Origin: Eutrigla gurnardus
Taxonomy: Eukaryota; Chordata; Actinopteri; Perciformes; Triglidae
Length of the DNA: 64,000 nt
NCBI GenBank assembly: GCA_963514095.1
Contig: OY741266.1
Coordinates: forward strand, 12,014,297-12,078,296
Direction: 5' to 3'
The translations under genes and the position numbers were made by a program. Of this stretch, positions 35,959 through 49,316 are shown piece by piece (within the stretch, counting starts at the first letter, position 1; every line of letters begins with the position of its first letter). The notes below the pieces were generated by a model. It saw only the letters and a program-made list of their open reading frames with translations, ran no database searches and was not told the DNA's origin.

Positions 35959-37896
35959 CTAGAGGATGGAAGTCCTGAGGTCTTGTGAGGAGTCTGGACC
36001 TGGTCCGGGATTGGCCGACTCCTCTGCTGAGCTGGGCGGCAGGTTGGACATGGCTATCGCGTGCTCCTCTTCGTGCTGCTCTTTGTTTTGGACCGGGGTC
36101 GAAGCAACATCAGATGGGTCGAGTGCTGCTATCCTGGGAAGGAGAGGACCGTTGTCAGTTGTAGAAGCTATTTGATACAAATGAGAATAAAATCTGTCAA
36201 GCTTTACATGAGAACAAAGACAGGCTCATTGGGATGGTATACTCAGGGTAGCGGTAAAATACAAACCCAACTTCATTTGGTGTTTTCATAATGGCTGTCG
36301 AACTGCTGCTAAATGCGCCGCGAGCCAATGCTAATATTTTAAACCGTGAGGTCTGTTTCTTTAATGACGCACCAGATGGAGAAGCTCGCAAACGGTGGTG
36401 GAAGAAGATACGCTGGGAGGTAATGACAGACCTAGATATAAATAGATCAGGTGACATTATTGACTAATGGCAGGTGACGGCGTCCTGGGTGGAAGAAGTT
36501 CTAAAAGAGCTGCGTGCGTTTTCAAATGCCCGAGTTGGTTCACCCTCAAGGGTATCAGAGCCGCTATCTTTAGCCTCATTCCAGGTGTGGAAAGCTAAAG
36601 GGCCGCATCTTACCCAGAATGCACTGGGGTCATTCATCACTTGGCTGTAATCTGGCAGAGTGCACAATAGAAATCTGGATTTTGCCCTCACCACACGGGT
36701 CCCGCCAAAGTGTTGGGTTTTCTGGGTAAGGTTATGCCAGGTCTGTCATGTAAAGCCTTGGATCGTGGTTTTTGTTATTTTCACGTGTATTTTATTAAGA
36801 AATTTCTCTTTTTCTAATTCTGTGAGAATTGTCTGGGTGGATGCATGTGCACCCAATGCGTTGCAAGTAGAGAGGGGAGGCAGAAAGAGACTGTGTATAA
36901 GAAGTATACCCTGCTTTGGTGTCTATTTAACTCAAAATGGGACCATGATTTACTAAATGTACATCATGCTGAAGTAGACTTCAAGTTAGCGATAGAAACC
37001 ATACATTTATGTTCACAAACTGAGAATAGGGTAATTTTGTCATTGACTATGCAATCAGACTTATTTGTAACAGAGGAGTCGCCCCCTGATGGCCAGTAGA
37101 AAGAATACAAGTTTAAGGCACTTCAGCATTGGCTTATGGGTCTTAGTTTTAGAACTGTGTGTAGAACCCAATACAACCCCAACTAATAATTTAGGGGATT
37201 AACACATTTTTGCAAATCATTCGTGGATATGATATTTCTTATTAGCTTTTATGCTTTCCAAGTGGCTGGATGCATAATGCAAAGCCACCATTCTGGCTTT
37301 CAAATACTGTATACCAAGTTGAGTAGAGCCTCTACAGCATGTGAATACTGTTAACTTTGGTTTGCCATTCATCAGCATATTGTGTCAGATAAACATCAAG
37401 CTAATGGACATGACTGACTTCCACACTTCACCTACACTGAGTTTGCTCCTCGTAGCTTGTTGTGCCTTTCCTGTTGAGATGATAGCGCTGCAGAATGTGT
37501 GTCTTTTGTCACAAGGACACATCTCAAGATGAGTCTGTTGACTGTTTAATTATTCAGCGTTGCTTTGTTATCACCTATGTCGAGGCACACATCGGATTTC
37601 TCTTCGTGTGTTGAACATACACTACTTTACACGTGAGCACGTTTTCTTTCTACACACCAACTCTCTCAATTTCCCCCCCCTCGTTTTGATGATGAATGGT
37701 TTATTTCGGACTAATATGCATTGAGACATTTACATGTTAATTTCACAAATAATGGTAAATAAAAATGTCTGAAAAAGGAGTAGGCTGAAGCCAAGGGCTT
37801 ATTATAGCCTATCCTTTGCAGTTTTCTGTATTTCATTCAAACAATATGGCATCCGGTGGATGATAATACACAAATAAGAAAAGAAATGTCTGCATG

Positions 37897-37947
<51 letters not shown>

Positions 37948-39058
37948 TTATCTTATTATTGATCCGAGCCTGCTAGTCTGATTAGGAATAATAGTGGGTA
38001 TTAACCAGTAATGCTTTGGGTTCACAGCACTCACGCTCTCATGTGACCCAGTGAGCAGCCTCCTGAGCACATAGCTTAGCCAGGAGAGGATCAGCTGAGA
38101 AGCACACAGCCGGTGGTTCCTATGAACCACAAGTTTGCAGGTCAGCGCACAACATTCAGTCTGCCAGCAAAGGGGAAAGCCTGACATCCGCCTAGTGTTG
38201 GCGATACTGTAGAAGGCAGTGTTGTGATGGCGGGCTCGAGGAGGGCAACCCCATCTCCTACAAGACTTAATTCACATACAACTGCACTGTCAATTGTGTT
38301 TCAATAGTATTTTTTTTGTCTGGACCACAGTTTTTAACGGTTTGAAACACGTAGTTAACGAACACAACAAAACAACAAATGCTACTAATCTATGTAGTTA
38401 GGTTTTGGCAACAAAACAACGTGGTTAGGTTTAGTAAAAACATCATGGTTTGGCTTAAAATGTCATTGAAACAAAACAAACAAAAAAACGCAGCAAAAGG
38501 AATTGGTTCAGACGGGACACGAACAGCGGCCTCCAGGGTGAAAGTCCTGTGTTTTTGACCACCCATCCACCCACTTCTGCACACACATTTGCAACTATAA
38601 TTCGTGATATTTTGAAAGCAAATATAATCCGTCAAAAAAGTATTCCATTGAAATGTGATTCACAATGCAGCTTTGTTGTGTGGGAACATCATTTTTAGCA
38701 GATGGGGCTGAAGAGGAAAGCTAACTCTGAGCCCAGTGAGATTGTGTTAACCTTGGAGCCTTGAAATAGTTTAAACCAGTCAAACGCGATGGGAGTGGGT
38801 AGATGTTTGTTTCCTTTCGAGGTACTGGTGTTCTTGTGGGATCTAGTGGTTCTGAATGTCCTATAGAGAGCCTTTAATTTGTAATCCATCTGTATCCATA
38901 TTGTATCCATCTACAGATGTTAGATAGATGTTTGTGTGTGAACATACTGTTGAGCGTCCCCATTCCCTGCAGGAAGTGTGTCGTCACTGCAGTCGCCTCC
39001 TGTGGCTGCCTCCGGTTCGACGCACCCTTCCTCACATGCTGGCTGTAGGGCCGTGGTG

Positions 39059-39140
<82 letters not shown>

Positions 39141-42100
39141 ACAAAGTCTCATTGTTGACTGGTGCCTGTCTATAAATTAACTCCACTCTGACTTGGGCCA
39201 TGTGGAAAAAAATAATTAAAAAAAAACCATCACGGCGTGTTACCAATGAAAGGCCATTCCCTCTTTTTTTTTGGTGAGAGAAATACTGAACCTATACTGA
39301 GCACAGTCTCCTCATGTCATCATTTATCAGTGTGGAAATGTTAGCTGCAGCGTGGGCAACATCAGAAGCAATCATGTACCAGCACTGCTGTAAGTCCCAT
39401 CTGTGATTGTAGCGCTGTTGGTACCACAGCTAGCAATCAGATGGCTTATTTCAGCTATTAGAGAGGAAGCACAGGGATATGGTCAGTGCTTTACCATTAA
39501 AAAAAGTAAAGAGAGAAGAATTTTTCAAATACTGAGCAGCAACAATTATGCCAACGGATGGCAGGCTACAGAAATAAATGAATGTTAGAAGTAAAGGCCA
39601 TTTGTATTGTACTTTCCACCACATCATTATAGGCTATAAGATCACCTTTTTTAATGATTGCCCCTAAAGATTAAGTGCATATTAACCGGTGCAGCTTACC
39701 TGTTTTTGTTACGACATTTAAGGATATAGATAGTGATGATGACGGTCTCCAACACCAGGAAGGCTGCAGCAGAAATAGCCCCGATCTTCCATGCCTCCAG
39801 GCCCAGCTCGCTTGTCTCTAAACAGATGCATTAAGGGAGGGCAGAAGAGGAGGAATCATTACATCCACGACTGCTTTGCTACAACTAAATCAACCGTCCC
39901 TGACTGCACAAAAAGGAAGCTGTCCTTTGACATCCCATCTCTTTTACACAATCACATTACAGGTTTTCCAGGGGAGAAAAGAATATACGTCTTTTCTATT
40001 TTCACGTCATTTTACAAGCTGTTTTGAGCCCAGGGGAGGATGTATGTGATGCATAGAGGCACAGAAACAGTAGTAAATATAGTAAAGTAAATATCTCTCA
40101 TTCATTTGAGTGAGACAGAAACAGCGTATACTGTGTGACGGGAAAGTCCCAACTTTCTGATCTTCCCCTCACCACTCAGTGTTTTCAGCCTGCTCCACTG
40201 TTTATTCAAATGGAAAAACATCAACTTGGCCATCTGCATATTTTGCTGGCAGAGTCACGATCATCAATCATCTCCTTTATTCTACCCAAGTTTTAAGCTG
40301 CAGAAAATCTGCTGTAAAATATACCCAAAGCCATTTATAGCAGATACTCAAGTCCTGAAACCACACTTGAGAACACCATGTATAATTTTTTGTTCAATTC
40401 AATTCTACTACATTTTTTCTTAAATAGAGACACTAAAAAGTCACCGTTTTTCATGCTCTGGTCAATTTTGAGACGCTTTTGCTTACATAACATTTTCCTG
40501 TATACTAGTGGAAAGAAAACATTTAGGTGTACTACTCTGCATATTTGCATCTGTAGATTTATCCTAAATTCAACAAAAAAAATGCATTAGATAATTTGTA
40601 TATTTTAACCTAACATTTCAGTAAACTTGTAATAAAAAATGGTCTTCATGTAAATCATCACTTTTCATGGTAATCTAGTTCTTTCTCATACTGCCAGTAG
40701 CACTTCTAGACACCAAACTTTCCAGTTTTATTCCTATCTATAGTTTCTCAGGGATGTTTGTTCATATATCATTCATGGCCTGATTTATAGAACTATTTAT
40801 TCCTGAAAATTGGCGAATATTGTTTTTGTTTTGTTTTTATGCCTGTTGATAGTATTTTCTGATTTATGGAGTGCTAAAAAGAGATATCCAAACTTATTTC
40901 ACTGTATTATGTAAAAAAAAGAAAAAGAAAGAAAAATAGATGAATTTTAAACCTGGCTTTATAAAATGTGATTTAAGTTCTGGAGATTCATGGAAATTAA
41001 CACATTTAATAAGATAATACCTAATTTAGATATTTAAACATATAATTTCAGAAAACCTGAAGTGAAAAAAATGGCTTAAAATTGGCTTAATGAAATACTG
41101 TGGAAGATTCATCGTGATATGTATTAATTAGGAGTCAACTTTGATATCTAGTATTTTCCTTTAATATTCTGATATCTCCTGTTCCATTCACCTTTGTTAT
41201 CAGGTGTATCTTCCACCAGCTCATTGGCCTCCCCTGGTTCTTCTCCTGTCTCGGGAGGTTCAGCCAGAACATCCTTCACAAAATGATCCAGCGTAGGTTG
41301 GGCCGCAATGGGGTCATGTAGCAAAAGGTCATCTGTCGGGGCGATGATCTCATTGCCACTGTCAGATTTCTCATCCCCGAGGGTATTTTCTCCAAGCTCC
41401 ACCCCTCCTAGGGATGAGCTGGGGGTGGGAGGCTGGCTCTCAGGGCTCTGCTCCATGGAGACTTCAGCACCGTCCTCTGGCCCGGGGGCAGAGATCACCA
41501 GCACTTCTAGAAGAGGGGTTCGGTATGTGACACACACATGAAAATGAAGGCGAGAGGTCAAGGTTTAGGGTTTGTCGAGTGGACCTATGGAATGTAGAAT
41601 AATGCATAGATGTGCTGCAGCTGAGATTGGAAGCAGTTCAGAATGTGTGTAAAGCGTAGCCCTGGTTTTGCATGTGTCACAGTATTCGTTGGGCTTGAAG
41701 AGACATTTAGAAGTTTAACTGATGGTTAGTGCTAGAGTCTGATATTCTCAAGTGCTTTCTACCAAACACTTGCTCATTTGTTGTCCAACCGGCACAGTTA
41801 ATGTGGAGCGTTTTAACTCAGTATTTTAGAGCATGGTACATTGTAAAGTGTATTAAAGGGGCTTATAATGTTCATTTAGGGGCTTTCCTCACTTAAAGTA
41901 GGTTAACATGAAAACAATGCAAGCTTAAACGAAGCTGCTGAGTCGAATGCAACAGAATGTTTAAAGACAAATACCATTGAAGTTTTAGGATTTTGTGACC
42001 TAAATTATGAACAGGTTTTACATATTCAACATTTCAGATATTGCATTATTATCAGATAAGGATTTACTGAAAGTTAAGCCAATGGGGCCACTGAAATATG

Positions 42101-42225
42101 GAGCTCATTAGTAAAATGATTTGTTGGGAATTTTGAGGTTTAGGATGTTGTTTGTAGATTCAGCGGTGCACGGTGCTGGACCTCACCGAAGCCGAATCTT
42201 TCAAATCCATTGCAGAAACAGGACA

Positions 42226-42267
<42 letters not shown>

Positions 42268-44060
42268 ACACACATCTCACCTTGATCTTCTTTTTCACTG
42301 TCATGTGAGGTCTCCAAAGCAATCTGCTCCTCTTCTCCTGCTTGCTGGTCACCCCCCTCGTTTGCCACTGATTCTCCTTTTATTACACCCTCTCCATACC
42401 TTCGACCCTCTTCTGCTTCCCCCACTTCTACCTCTTCAGCAGCTCCTCCCTCCACCGCTAACCGGCCTTGTTCGTCCTCTGCCTCCGGTTCTTCGGCGTC
42501 CTTCACTATGTTTACCTCCTCCTCCACCTCCCCTACGGGCTCTCCCACCACCGCTTGTGTGGTCTCTATCTCGTAATTATCAGAATGTTGGACTATCACC
42601 TCACCCTCCATGTCATTTACCTGAGTTCCCTCATTTACCCATGCATCCTCTATCTGCTCCTCCTCATCCACCACCAGACTAGGATCAGACTCTACCGTGG
42701 TCTCCTGCTCTGGCTCTCCCCCTACTGCCACCTCCACCACAGTTGGAGTTTCCTCCACCTCCTTCGTTTCTGTTTCGACTGCTCCTTTTTCTGCTGACAA
42801 AGCAACCTGCTCCTCGTTGTCCTCCACCCCTGCCTTCTCCACTGCTGCATACCCCCCTGTCTCTTCTACAGTGCCTTCCTCCACAATCCCCTGACTGATT
42901 TCAGGGTGTGCAGACTCATCGAGAACCTCCTCTCTCCCTGTTTCTCTGCCTCCAGTTTCTACACCTGCCGTGGTCTCCTCCACAGATCCAGTGGCAGTCT
43001 CCCCCTCCTCCTCGACATCTCCGTTTCCCTCCACAGCTACATTTTCAAAGGCATCCACTACTTCTACCTCCTGCTCCTCCACAGCGCCCACATCTTCACC
43101 CTCCCCCTCCCCCTCCGCTGCCTGCTCCAACACCTCGGCCTCTGTATCAGTTTCAGTCTCTCCTTCTGCAGCCCCGAGGGCATCCTCCTCAACCGTCTCC
43201 TGCACCGCTGCCTCATCTGCTTTTGCCTCACCCCCTCCCTCCACCTGCCCCAGAGCTGCCTCCACCACCCTCTCCAGGAGCTCCTTCAACACTTCTTCGG
43301 CCCCACGACCTTCCACCTGCTCCGCGGCCTCCTGCACGGCCTGCTGCACCTCCTTCAAGCTAGGGGGGGCCACCACGGGTGCCACCTCTGCAGGGGGCAG
43401 CTCTGGCTCCATGGGTAAGGCCTGGCCATCTTGCAAGGTGACTGCAGTGGAGGATTGGTTGGCAGAAGACAGACCTAAAGAAATAGGACAGAACTGTATT
43501 AATCCTGAAGAATAAGAAAAATCAATACAGTGACAACTTTAACCTAACAAACAATAGTCATGACTATCAAGTGTATAATAAATACTTAACACCAGTGCAA
43601 AATAGAAGGAGATGAAGGAGTAGCCTCAGACAAACATGTATTATATGATCAGTGGTGTGTGTTAGCTTGATGCTCATGATGAAGGTACATATCCAATGGA
43701 GTTATTGATTATAATGATCTATGTGTCTCCATAATCACTGCAAATTACTTCATGCAAAATACAGCAACATCCTGTATCCTTCCCATTGATTGGTTGATTA
43801 TGTCACTATTCACTAATTCAAACTACATAGACTGATGGATTCGTGATACGCCTGTCATGTGTCGGTACTGTTGGAAATTATTATTATTATATCATTATGA
43901 AGTACATTTGCAGTTTGAAGTCAGGTGTTCTTCTGTTCATCGATATACAAAGACATCATCACATAGATATTTCAACCTTGTATAATGTCACCCTACCTTC
44001 AGATGTGCAGCGTTGTATCAAAAACAACACCAGGAATCCTTTCAAAAAGCAGTACTCCAT
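35959..44060 (-). CDS. uncharacterised type I membrane protein with acidic, Glu/Val-rich ectodomain
   Basis: I do not recognise this family. Five exons on the minus strand: 44060-43997, 43474-42281, 41506-41192, 39817-39700 and 36133-35959. Every junction is GT-AG and the phases agree, giving 621 residues. Exon 1 encodes a signal peptide (FLKGFLVLFLIQRC). Exon 2 (398 residues) is dominated by Glu, Val, Ala and Gly with loose repeats such as EEVEVGEAEEG and VEETTAGVE. It has no cysteine and one NQS sequon near the start. Exon 3 continues an acidic Pro/Ser-rich stalk. Exon 4 holds the only membrane helix (about residues 536-558, IGAISAAAFLVLETVIITIY), which contains a buried Glu and is followed by KCRNKNR as stop-transfer. 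Exon 5 gives a cytoplasmic tail of about 60 residues. It ends about 1.1 kb upstream of tyrp1 on the same strand. The low-complexity ectodomain suggests fast evolution, and a mucin-like or calcium-binding surface protein is possible but unproven. Confidence 0.75.
37075..37150. repeat. interspersed repeat, copy 2 (GCCCCCTGATGGCC family)
   Basis: Second copy of the element at 23392-23461, lying in the last intron of the uncharacterised membrane-protein gene. Confidence 0.6.
37901..37946. repeat. (CA)n microsatellite
   Basis: In the last intron of the uncharacterised membrane-protein gene. Confidence 0.95.
38290..38575. repeat. degraded SINE-like repeat
   Basis: Repeated GTGGTTAGGTTTAGTAAAAA-type motifs are followed by CAGACGGGACACGAACAGCG and GGTGAAAGTCC. 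The latter, read in reverse, resembles a tRNA-derived promoter B box region. Common type of fish repeat; family unnamed here. Confidence 0.45.
39060..39135. repeat. (CA)n microsatellite
   Basis: About 75 bases of CA in the last intron of the uncharacterised membrane-protein gene. Confidence 0.95.
42226..42273. repeat. (CA)n microsatellite at a donor of the uncharacterised gene
   Basis: In transcript sense it reads GTGAGATGTGTGTG directly after the exon ending at 42281, so a GT repeat begins within the 5' splice region. Confidence 0.92.
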
Positions 44061-45219
44061 GTTGTCAGAGAAAACATTAAAAAAAGAATACTCCAAAACA
44101 ATCCCCAGTCTCTCCCAGGAAAAGCACTCTTTGTTTCCTTTGGTCGTGCTCAAACGTCAAGTGTGAGTGTGTTTACCAGCACCAGACATACACTGAGTGT
44201 GTAAACTCTGGATGGTCAGACAGTAAATTGGGCCCGGGGCAGGGAGGGTGATGTCTGTAGGTGACGCTGAGAGGAGGGAGGGTGAAAAAACGAACATTGC
44301 CATGTTAAATATTGCCACCCCGAGGTGTCTCCGTACCAGCAGGTGTCTCTATGGGAGTCGGGGGTGGGGGGGTAGGTAAAGTAGCGCTTCGGTGTTAAAT
44401 GCTGTGGTGAAGCTCGGGCGGCATGTCACACACATAGTGAACTCTGGAAGAGCAATTATAGATGGGCTGTGAGTTTGGGGCGTGAGTGATGCGACCATTA
44501 GGGCTTGACATAGAGTTAGAGAAAGTAGATGAGCACAAAGATACTGTAAGCAACCGTCCGTAATAATATCACAGTGCACCTGACAGAAGAGTAACGTTGT
44601 CTTGACTACGTGTTGGTGAAATAGATTTCCTCATGGGTGCGTGTAACAGGTGTTTAATTAACCATTTTGTACGGCTTTTCTTTCTACCGCAGTATAAGTC
44701 TGTTGCCGGTGTTGTGTGCATAGAATGGCACGGTGACGCCACATGGTTTCCAACCGTTAGGTTACCCTACAAAGAGATCCACGTCTATCATGTTGTTATG
44801 TAATAAGAATGTTTAAGGTATATTGTGTCCGTCCAGTCCCACGATGGCAGTCTAAGGAAGAGTACAAGGAAATTGGAAATAGGTGCTACATTAATTGGGA
44901 TCTATCTGTAAATGTATGTGTCAGCCAGACAGTGGATTGCTCGAGGCAATGAAAAATCCCTAGTCGGGTTTATATGCAGCAGAGTATTTATACACAAATT
45001 TGTTCATTGGAAAATATGATGAAATTTGTGTTTGTGTTAATGCAAAGAAGCATGCAGCCTTGTAAGATGAAGGATATTCTCGGACTGAAGTGGCCAAACA
45101 AACTGTCTACAGAGAAGCTGAGAGGGAAAGTATGGAAACAGGGTGTTGCAGAGTGGCCCTAGTTTTTTGAGTTTTTTTTGCCACGCTGGCTTTGTGGATC
45201 TCAGCCCACCACATTGGTC

Positions 45220-45620
45220 CCGACTGGACTTTCTCAGCAACTTTTAGATGGATTACCACAAAGCTGATGAGAGAAATGATTCCCACACAATGAATCCTAA
45301 TGATGTCGGTGTCTTTTCCCTCCTCTGCCATCGTGAGATTGACGTGTGTGGCTTTGAGTTAACTCCCTCTACTACAGAGTTGGATAGTGTCATTAAATTT
45401 TCTACCCGCATTCACATCCCCCTCGGGAGGAATTTTTAGCAATTTGTTAACCCTTTAGCTCCACATAGTGGTCAAAATGTCATTCCCATCAGCTGTTCAG
45501 TGCTAGCCTGTTAGCTTGCAAACACACTAAGCCAAGATGGTGATTATTATACCCATGATTTAGCATCGTCATTGTGAGCATATTAGCATACACTTAGCCA
45601 AAAACATCACTGTCAGTGTA
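45220..45620. repeat. degraded interspersed repeat
   Basis: Contains blocks such as TGATGAGAGAAATGATTCCC, ATGTCATTCCCATCAGCTG and GCCTGTTAGCTTGC that are typical of old fish repeats with GTTAGC motifs. It has no open reading frame of note. Confidence 0.45.
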
Positions 45621-47274
45621 AAAAAAGTATGAAGGTTGAAACATTATTTGGGAATTTTCAATTTCAAATGCAAAATTCTCATTTTGCCCCTCCAGTAAAG
45701 ACATCAATCCGGTCCAGACGTCCATCTGGTATCTGAGAAGAAGACTATGAGAGGTCTTGCTTTGTTCCCTGTGATCTGGCCAACAAACGTCATCATAAGC
45801 TTGAATGTAACTACCCTTTTAATGAAATCAGCTGATCCTGACCAAAGGCCTCATTGACAAAGACCAGCGTGACAAAACTATAAAAAGTTGTCATGGAGCC
45901 AATGAGATGACGAGACCCGCTGGCTTATTAACTAGCCGGCCCCTCAGCGGGAACGCTGACAGTCTGCTCCAAGCTATGGAACTAACTATGGAAATAATAG
46001 AGGCGTTTTCGCTGTCAGTGTTGGTAAGAGAACATGTCAGCGCTATTCTCTGTGGTCTCTGTGTTACTTTTGAAGCCACGGGGGGGTGATGTGCACTGAT
46101 CTCAGCTTCAATTCGACTTATTTGACAATTCAGTGGCAAATCTGCACTTCTGTATATCAAAAAGTCTCTGTTCTCCGTCTCAAAACAAACCACAGATAGA
46201 AACGGAGTCTGGAGGGCTTCAGAGGAAACAACAAAACACATCTCTGCTGTTTTCTTCTCTGCTTTACTTTGTCACATTCTTTTTGAAGCCTCTCTAACTT
46301 TATATTTTCTTTCTTTCTCTCCCTCTTGCTTTCTTTCATTCGTGACTGTGGAAGATTAGGTCCAAAAGGTTAATACGATCACATGGCTCCACATTGTGCT
46401 TTGTGCTACCAGGCAGTAGCACTCCACACTCGGCTTGTGACCGGGCTGGAGAGGGGGATTATTACAGTGATGCATGTTTGTCTACACACATACACGGGCG
46501 CCTCTCTCACTCTTTAACACACACACACAAAAACACACACCCAAAAACACACACACACACACAAACACACATTCATTAAAGTTTCACCCACTAAAATCTT
46601 TGTGAGGCTTAATTTCATGTTCGCTTGTAAACTTAGATCTGTAAAATAAAATGCAAGACTTCACTGTTTTATTGGGCCCCGTGGGAACAAACTTAAAAGT
46701 TCAACCGCATAATTCTGCATCGCCGCCATCGAGGACCCAAAGAAACACAACTCTCTTTCTAAGTAATGGGTTTCCCAACAGCACCCTAAGTGGTGGGGTT
46801 ACATGCTATTTAATAAACCAAAATGATGATTGTGCCAGTAGAGCTGGTACGTAGCTGCTGGAGCTGGTTGATGTTTAGGGCTGGAAGGACGCTGTGCAGC
46901 GCTGCAAGGCCATAGGAGTTGCTGTCTGTATTTCACACTTGAGTGTTGGAATTTCAGACGTGCTCTCCATGAAAAGAGAGCGGTGGGGGTGAGTACCCAA
47001 CACTCACCTCCGCTGCAGCGTGATCCACCGTCACCGAGACCCACCGCTGACAAACATTTTACATCTGGTCACTTCTGACACATTACATTGCATAACGCAC
47101 AGTTTAAGGTGACACTCCATCTGTGATCTGGATGAAAAAAGGTTCTCTCATTGTATTAACAAGTGGACAAAACATTATATAATATGACAGTTGAACAATA
47201 ATTGGCAAATGTATACTATATATTATGCAACCTTTTCATATTTCAGTCTGATTCATAACAAACGAGTTGATGAT

Positions 47275-47640
47275 TGACAGGGACCAAGCAGTAAGGCAAG
47301 GAGGAAACCAGGGTTTTTCAAAAAATAAGGGTTTTTATTTACCCAAAAACAAAGCACAAACTTAACAACTAGGCCTATAAAAGAGGTCAACTGAATAGAA
47401 TCATAAACAAACTAAACAGCAACAAAAAACCAGGTGTTAACTGAACAAAAATGACCCCCCAAATGAAACACAGAAGAACATAGTGGCTTGGCCAAACCAA
47501 TTAACAGAACAGGGGAAACCAAAATGGAGGTTAACTAGAACTAATATACAGCACCAACTAACAGACTCAAACCCCCCCCCCCCCCCCCAACATGGCTGGA
47601 GATGGCCTGGCCCAACGATCAGGTGACCGCATAAGTCTTT
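47275..47640. repeat. candidate interspersed repeat with poly(C) tract
   Basis: A-rich on the plus strand, with repeated AAACTAAACAGCAACAAAAA and AACTGAACAAAAATGACCCC blocks, then a run of about 18 C near 47572-47588. It reads like a retroelement 3' region, but I cannot name the family. Confidence 0.35.
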
Positions 47641-49257
47641 CCTCCGCCCCTGGCCATGCCTTTTGCCTCTCCTTGATAGATCCCAGCTAAAAAGTTAATA
47701 CTGAAAATATATGGTATAAACTTTACAGTGTAAAATGTGTGCATGCCATTTAAACAGTGTAAAGTTAAAAGAAATAAAAAGAAACTATCAAATAAATGGT
47801 GGTGTGTGATGAATGAATTGTTTGGGGTGTGGTCTACAAAAAAACTTAATTAGTGAAACTAAAGTAGGTGAGTGTGATATTACCGTGTGGCCCTGGCCAT
47901 CACAATGATCTACAGGAGGATCCTTCATTGTTTAACATTTAGCATTTTACCACCAGCTGCAGTAGGATTGACATGCCAATATGCACCATCTACAGGCAAG
48001 GAAACACATCACCTCTGTATTATTGAAACGTGCCACAGGGGTGGAAATTTAAAAGAAAATATCACATTTACTTCCATTACTGTATCAAAGTCAATTTGTG
48101 TGAACTTTGAGTACACAGGAACAGCAGAGGGGAGCCAAACCAGCAGCTACCACGGAGAAGAGGCTGCTGGTGTGACCGCAGCTGCAGGGCACAACAGCTG
48201 AAGACCGACCGCCCAGGCCAGGGTAAGTGGACAGTCACAAAGCACAACAACTACATAAGGATTATGGACTACGGTTAGAGTTTCACAGACTGATGAGTCC
48301 AACACTGTCTAGATGAGAAAACTGCCTCGCAATGTAGTTTTGCATATAAAAACTATGCATAATGCTTTAATACGTGCTTTTGTGGCTGCAGCCGCTGTGG
48401 ATTTTAAGTCGTTTATACAGCTGCATCTCGTCTGCCTCGGTGATGTTTAATTCTGCTGTAGATTCTACAGGAATTGGCAGAATATTTAACCCGCCACAGT
48501 GTCACACACGTTGTTTATTTATGAATGATAATCAGTTGTATCCACTGGCTGCAAAGTGCCCTCTGTCGAAGTGGAATATATTGTCGGAGTGGACATTAGG
48601 GATCGGGCTGGTTCAGGTTATTCCACTCGTGAATATTTATTGCAATTTGTTTTTTAGCCTACATTTTAACTCACCTACTACTTTCTAAAATGTAATCAAA
48701 GTACATTTTTACACATGTTTTTTATACAATTGTACAAGTACAATACTCCTAATTGAGTATAATAATCTGTTACACTTTCCATCCATGTTGGTAACACGTA
48801 GCACTATAAAGAGCCCATTTTCACTTCCTAAGGGGAGCGTGATTCGAAATTTTAGGTAGGTCATTCCTACGTCTCATTTGTCTGCAATCGTACAATATGA
48901 GGCAACAGTGAAAGCTCACAGTGGATTGTGGGTAACTTCAGTTTCCAGAGTAGTGGAACGGTATTTAAAAATGTCAGCGGGGTCCCCGAGGAAGAGCTTG
49001 TTAAAACCTTGAGTGGGAGGGAGAGTTTGTAGAGGTTGAGGTCATTGCCAGAGGCCAGCAGGTGGTGCTATCAGCTTTAATAGGGCATAGATAATGAAGG
49101 CATGTCCATAATCTTACATAAATTGAGTATTTAAACATTTGAATAAAAAGGTTGCATAGTCACAAGAGAACTGTGCTTATGATTGATACAACAGGGAGAT
49201 GTTTGCAATGATGTCATTCACTATAGAAGAAGAAGGAGATCCATCTCACATCATCAT

Positions 49258-49258
49258 C

Positions 49259-49304
<46 letters not shown>

Positions 49305-49316
49305 TCTCTCTCTCTC
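49258..49316. repeat. (TC)n microsatellite
   Basis: TC run with one CC interruption, preceded by a short (CAT)n run. Confidence 0.95.

Noticed and set aside
42468..43515. Plus-strand open frames of 100-180 codons opposite exon 2 of the unknown gene
   Set aside because: Antisense shadows of the Glu-rich exon. GAG/GAA codons read in reverse give long Leu, Ser and Pro frames.
47887..48201. 104-codon open frame
   Set aside because: No similarity to a known family. The only notable feature is a donor-like site after it.
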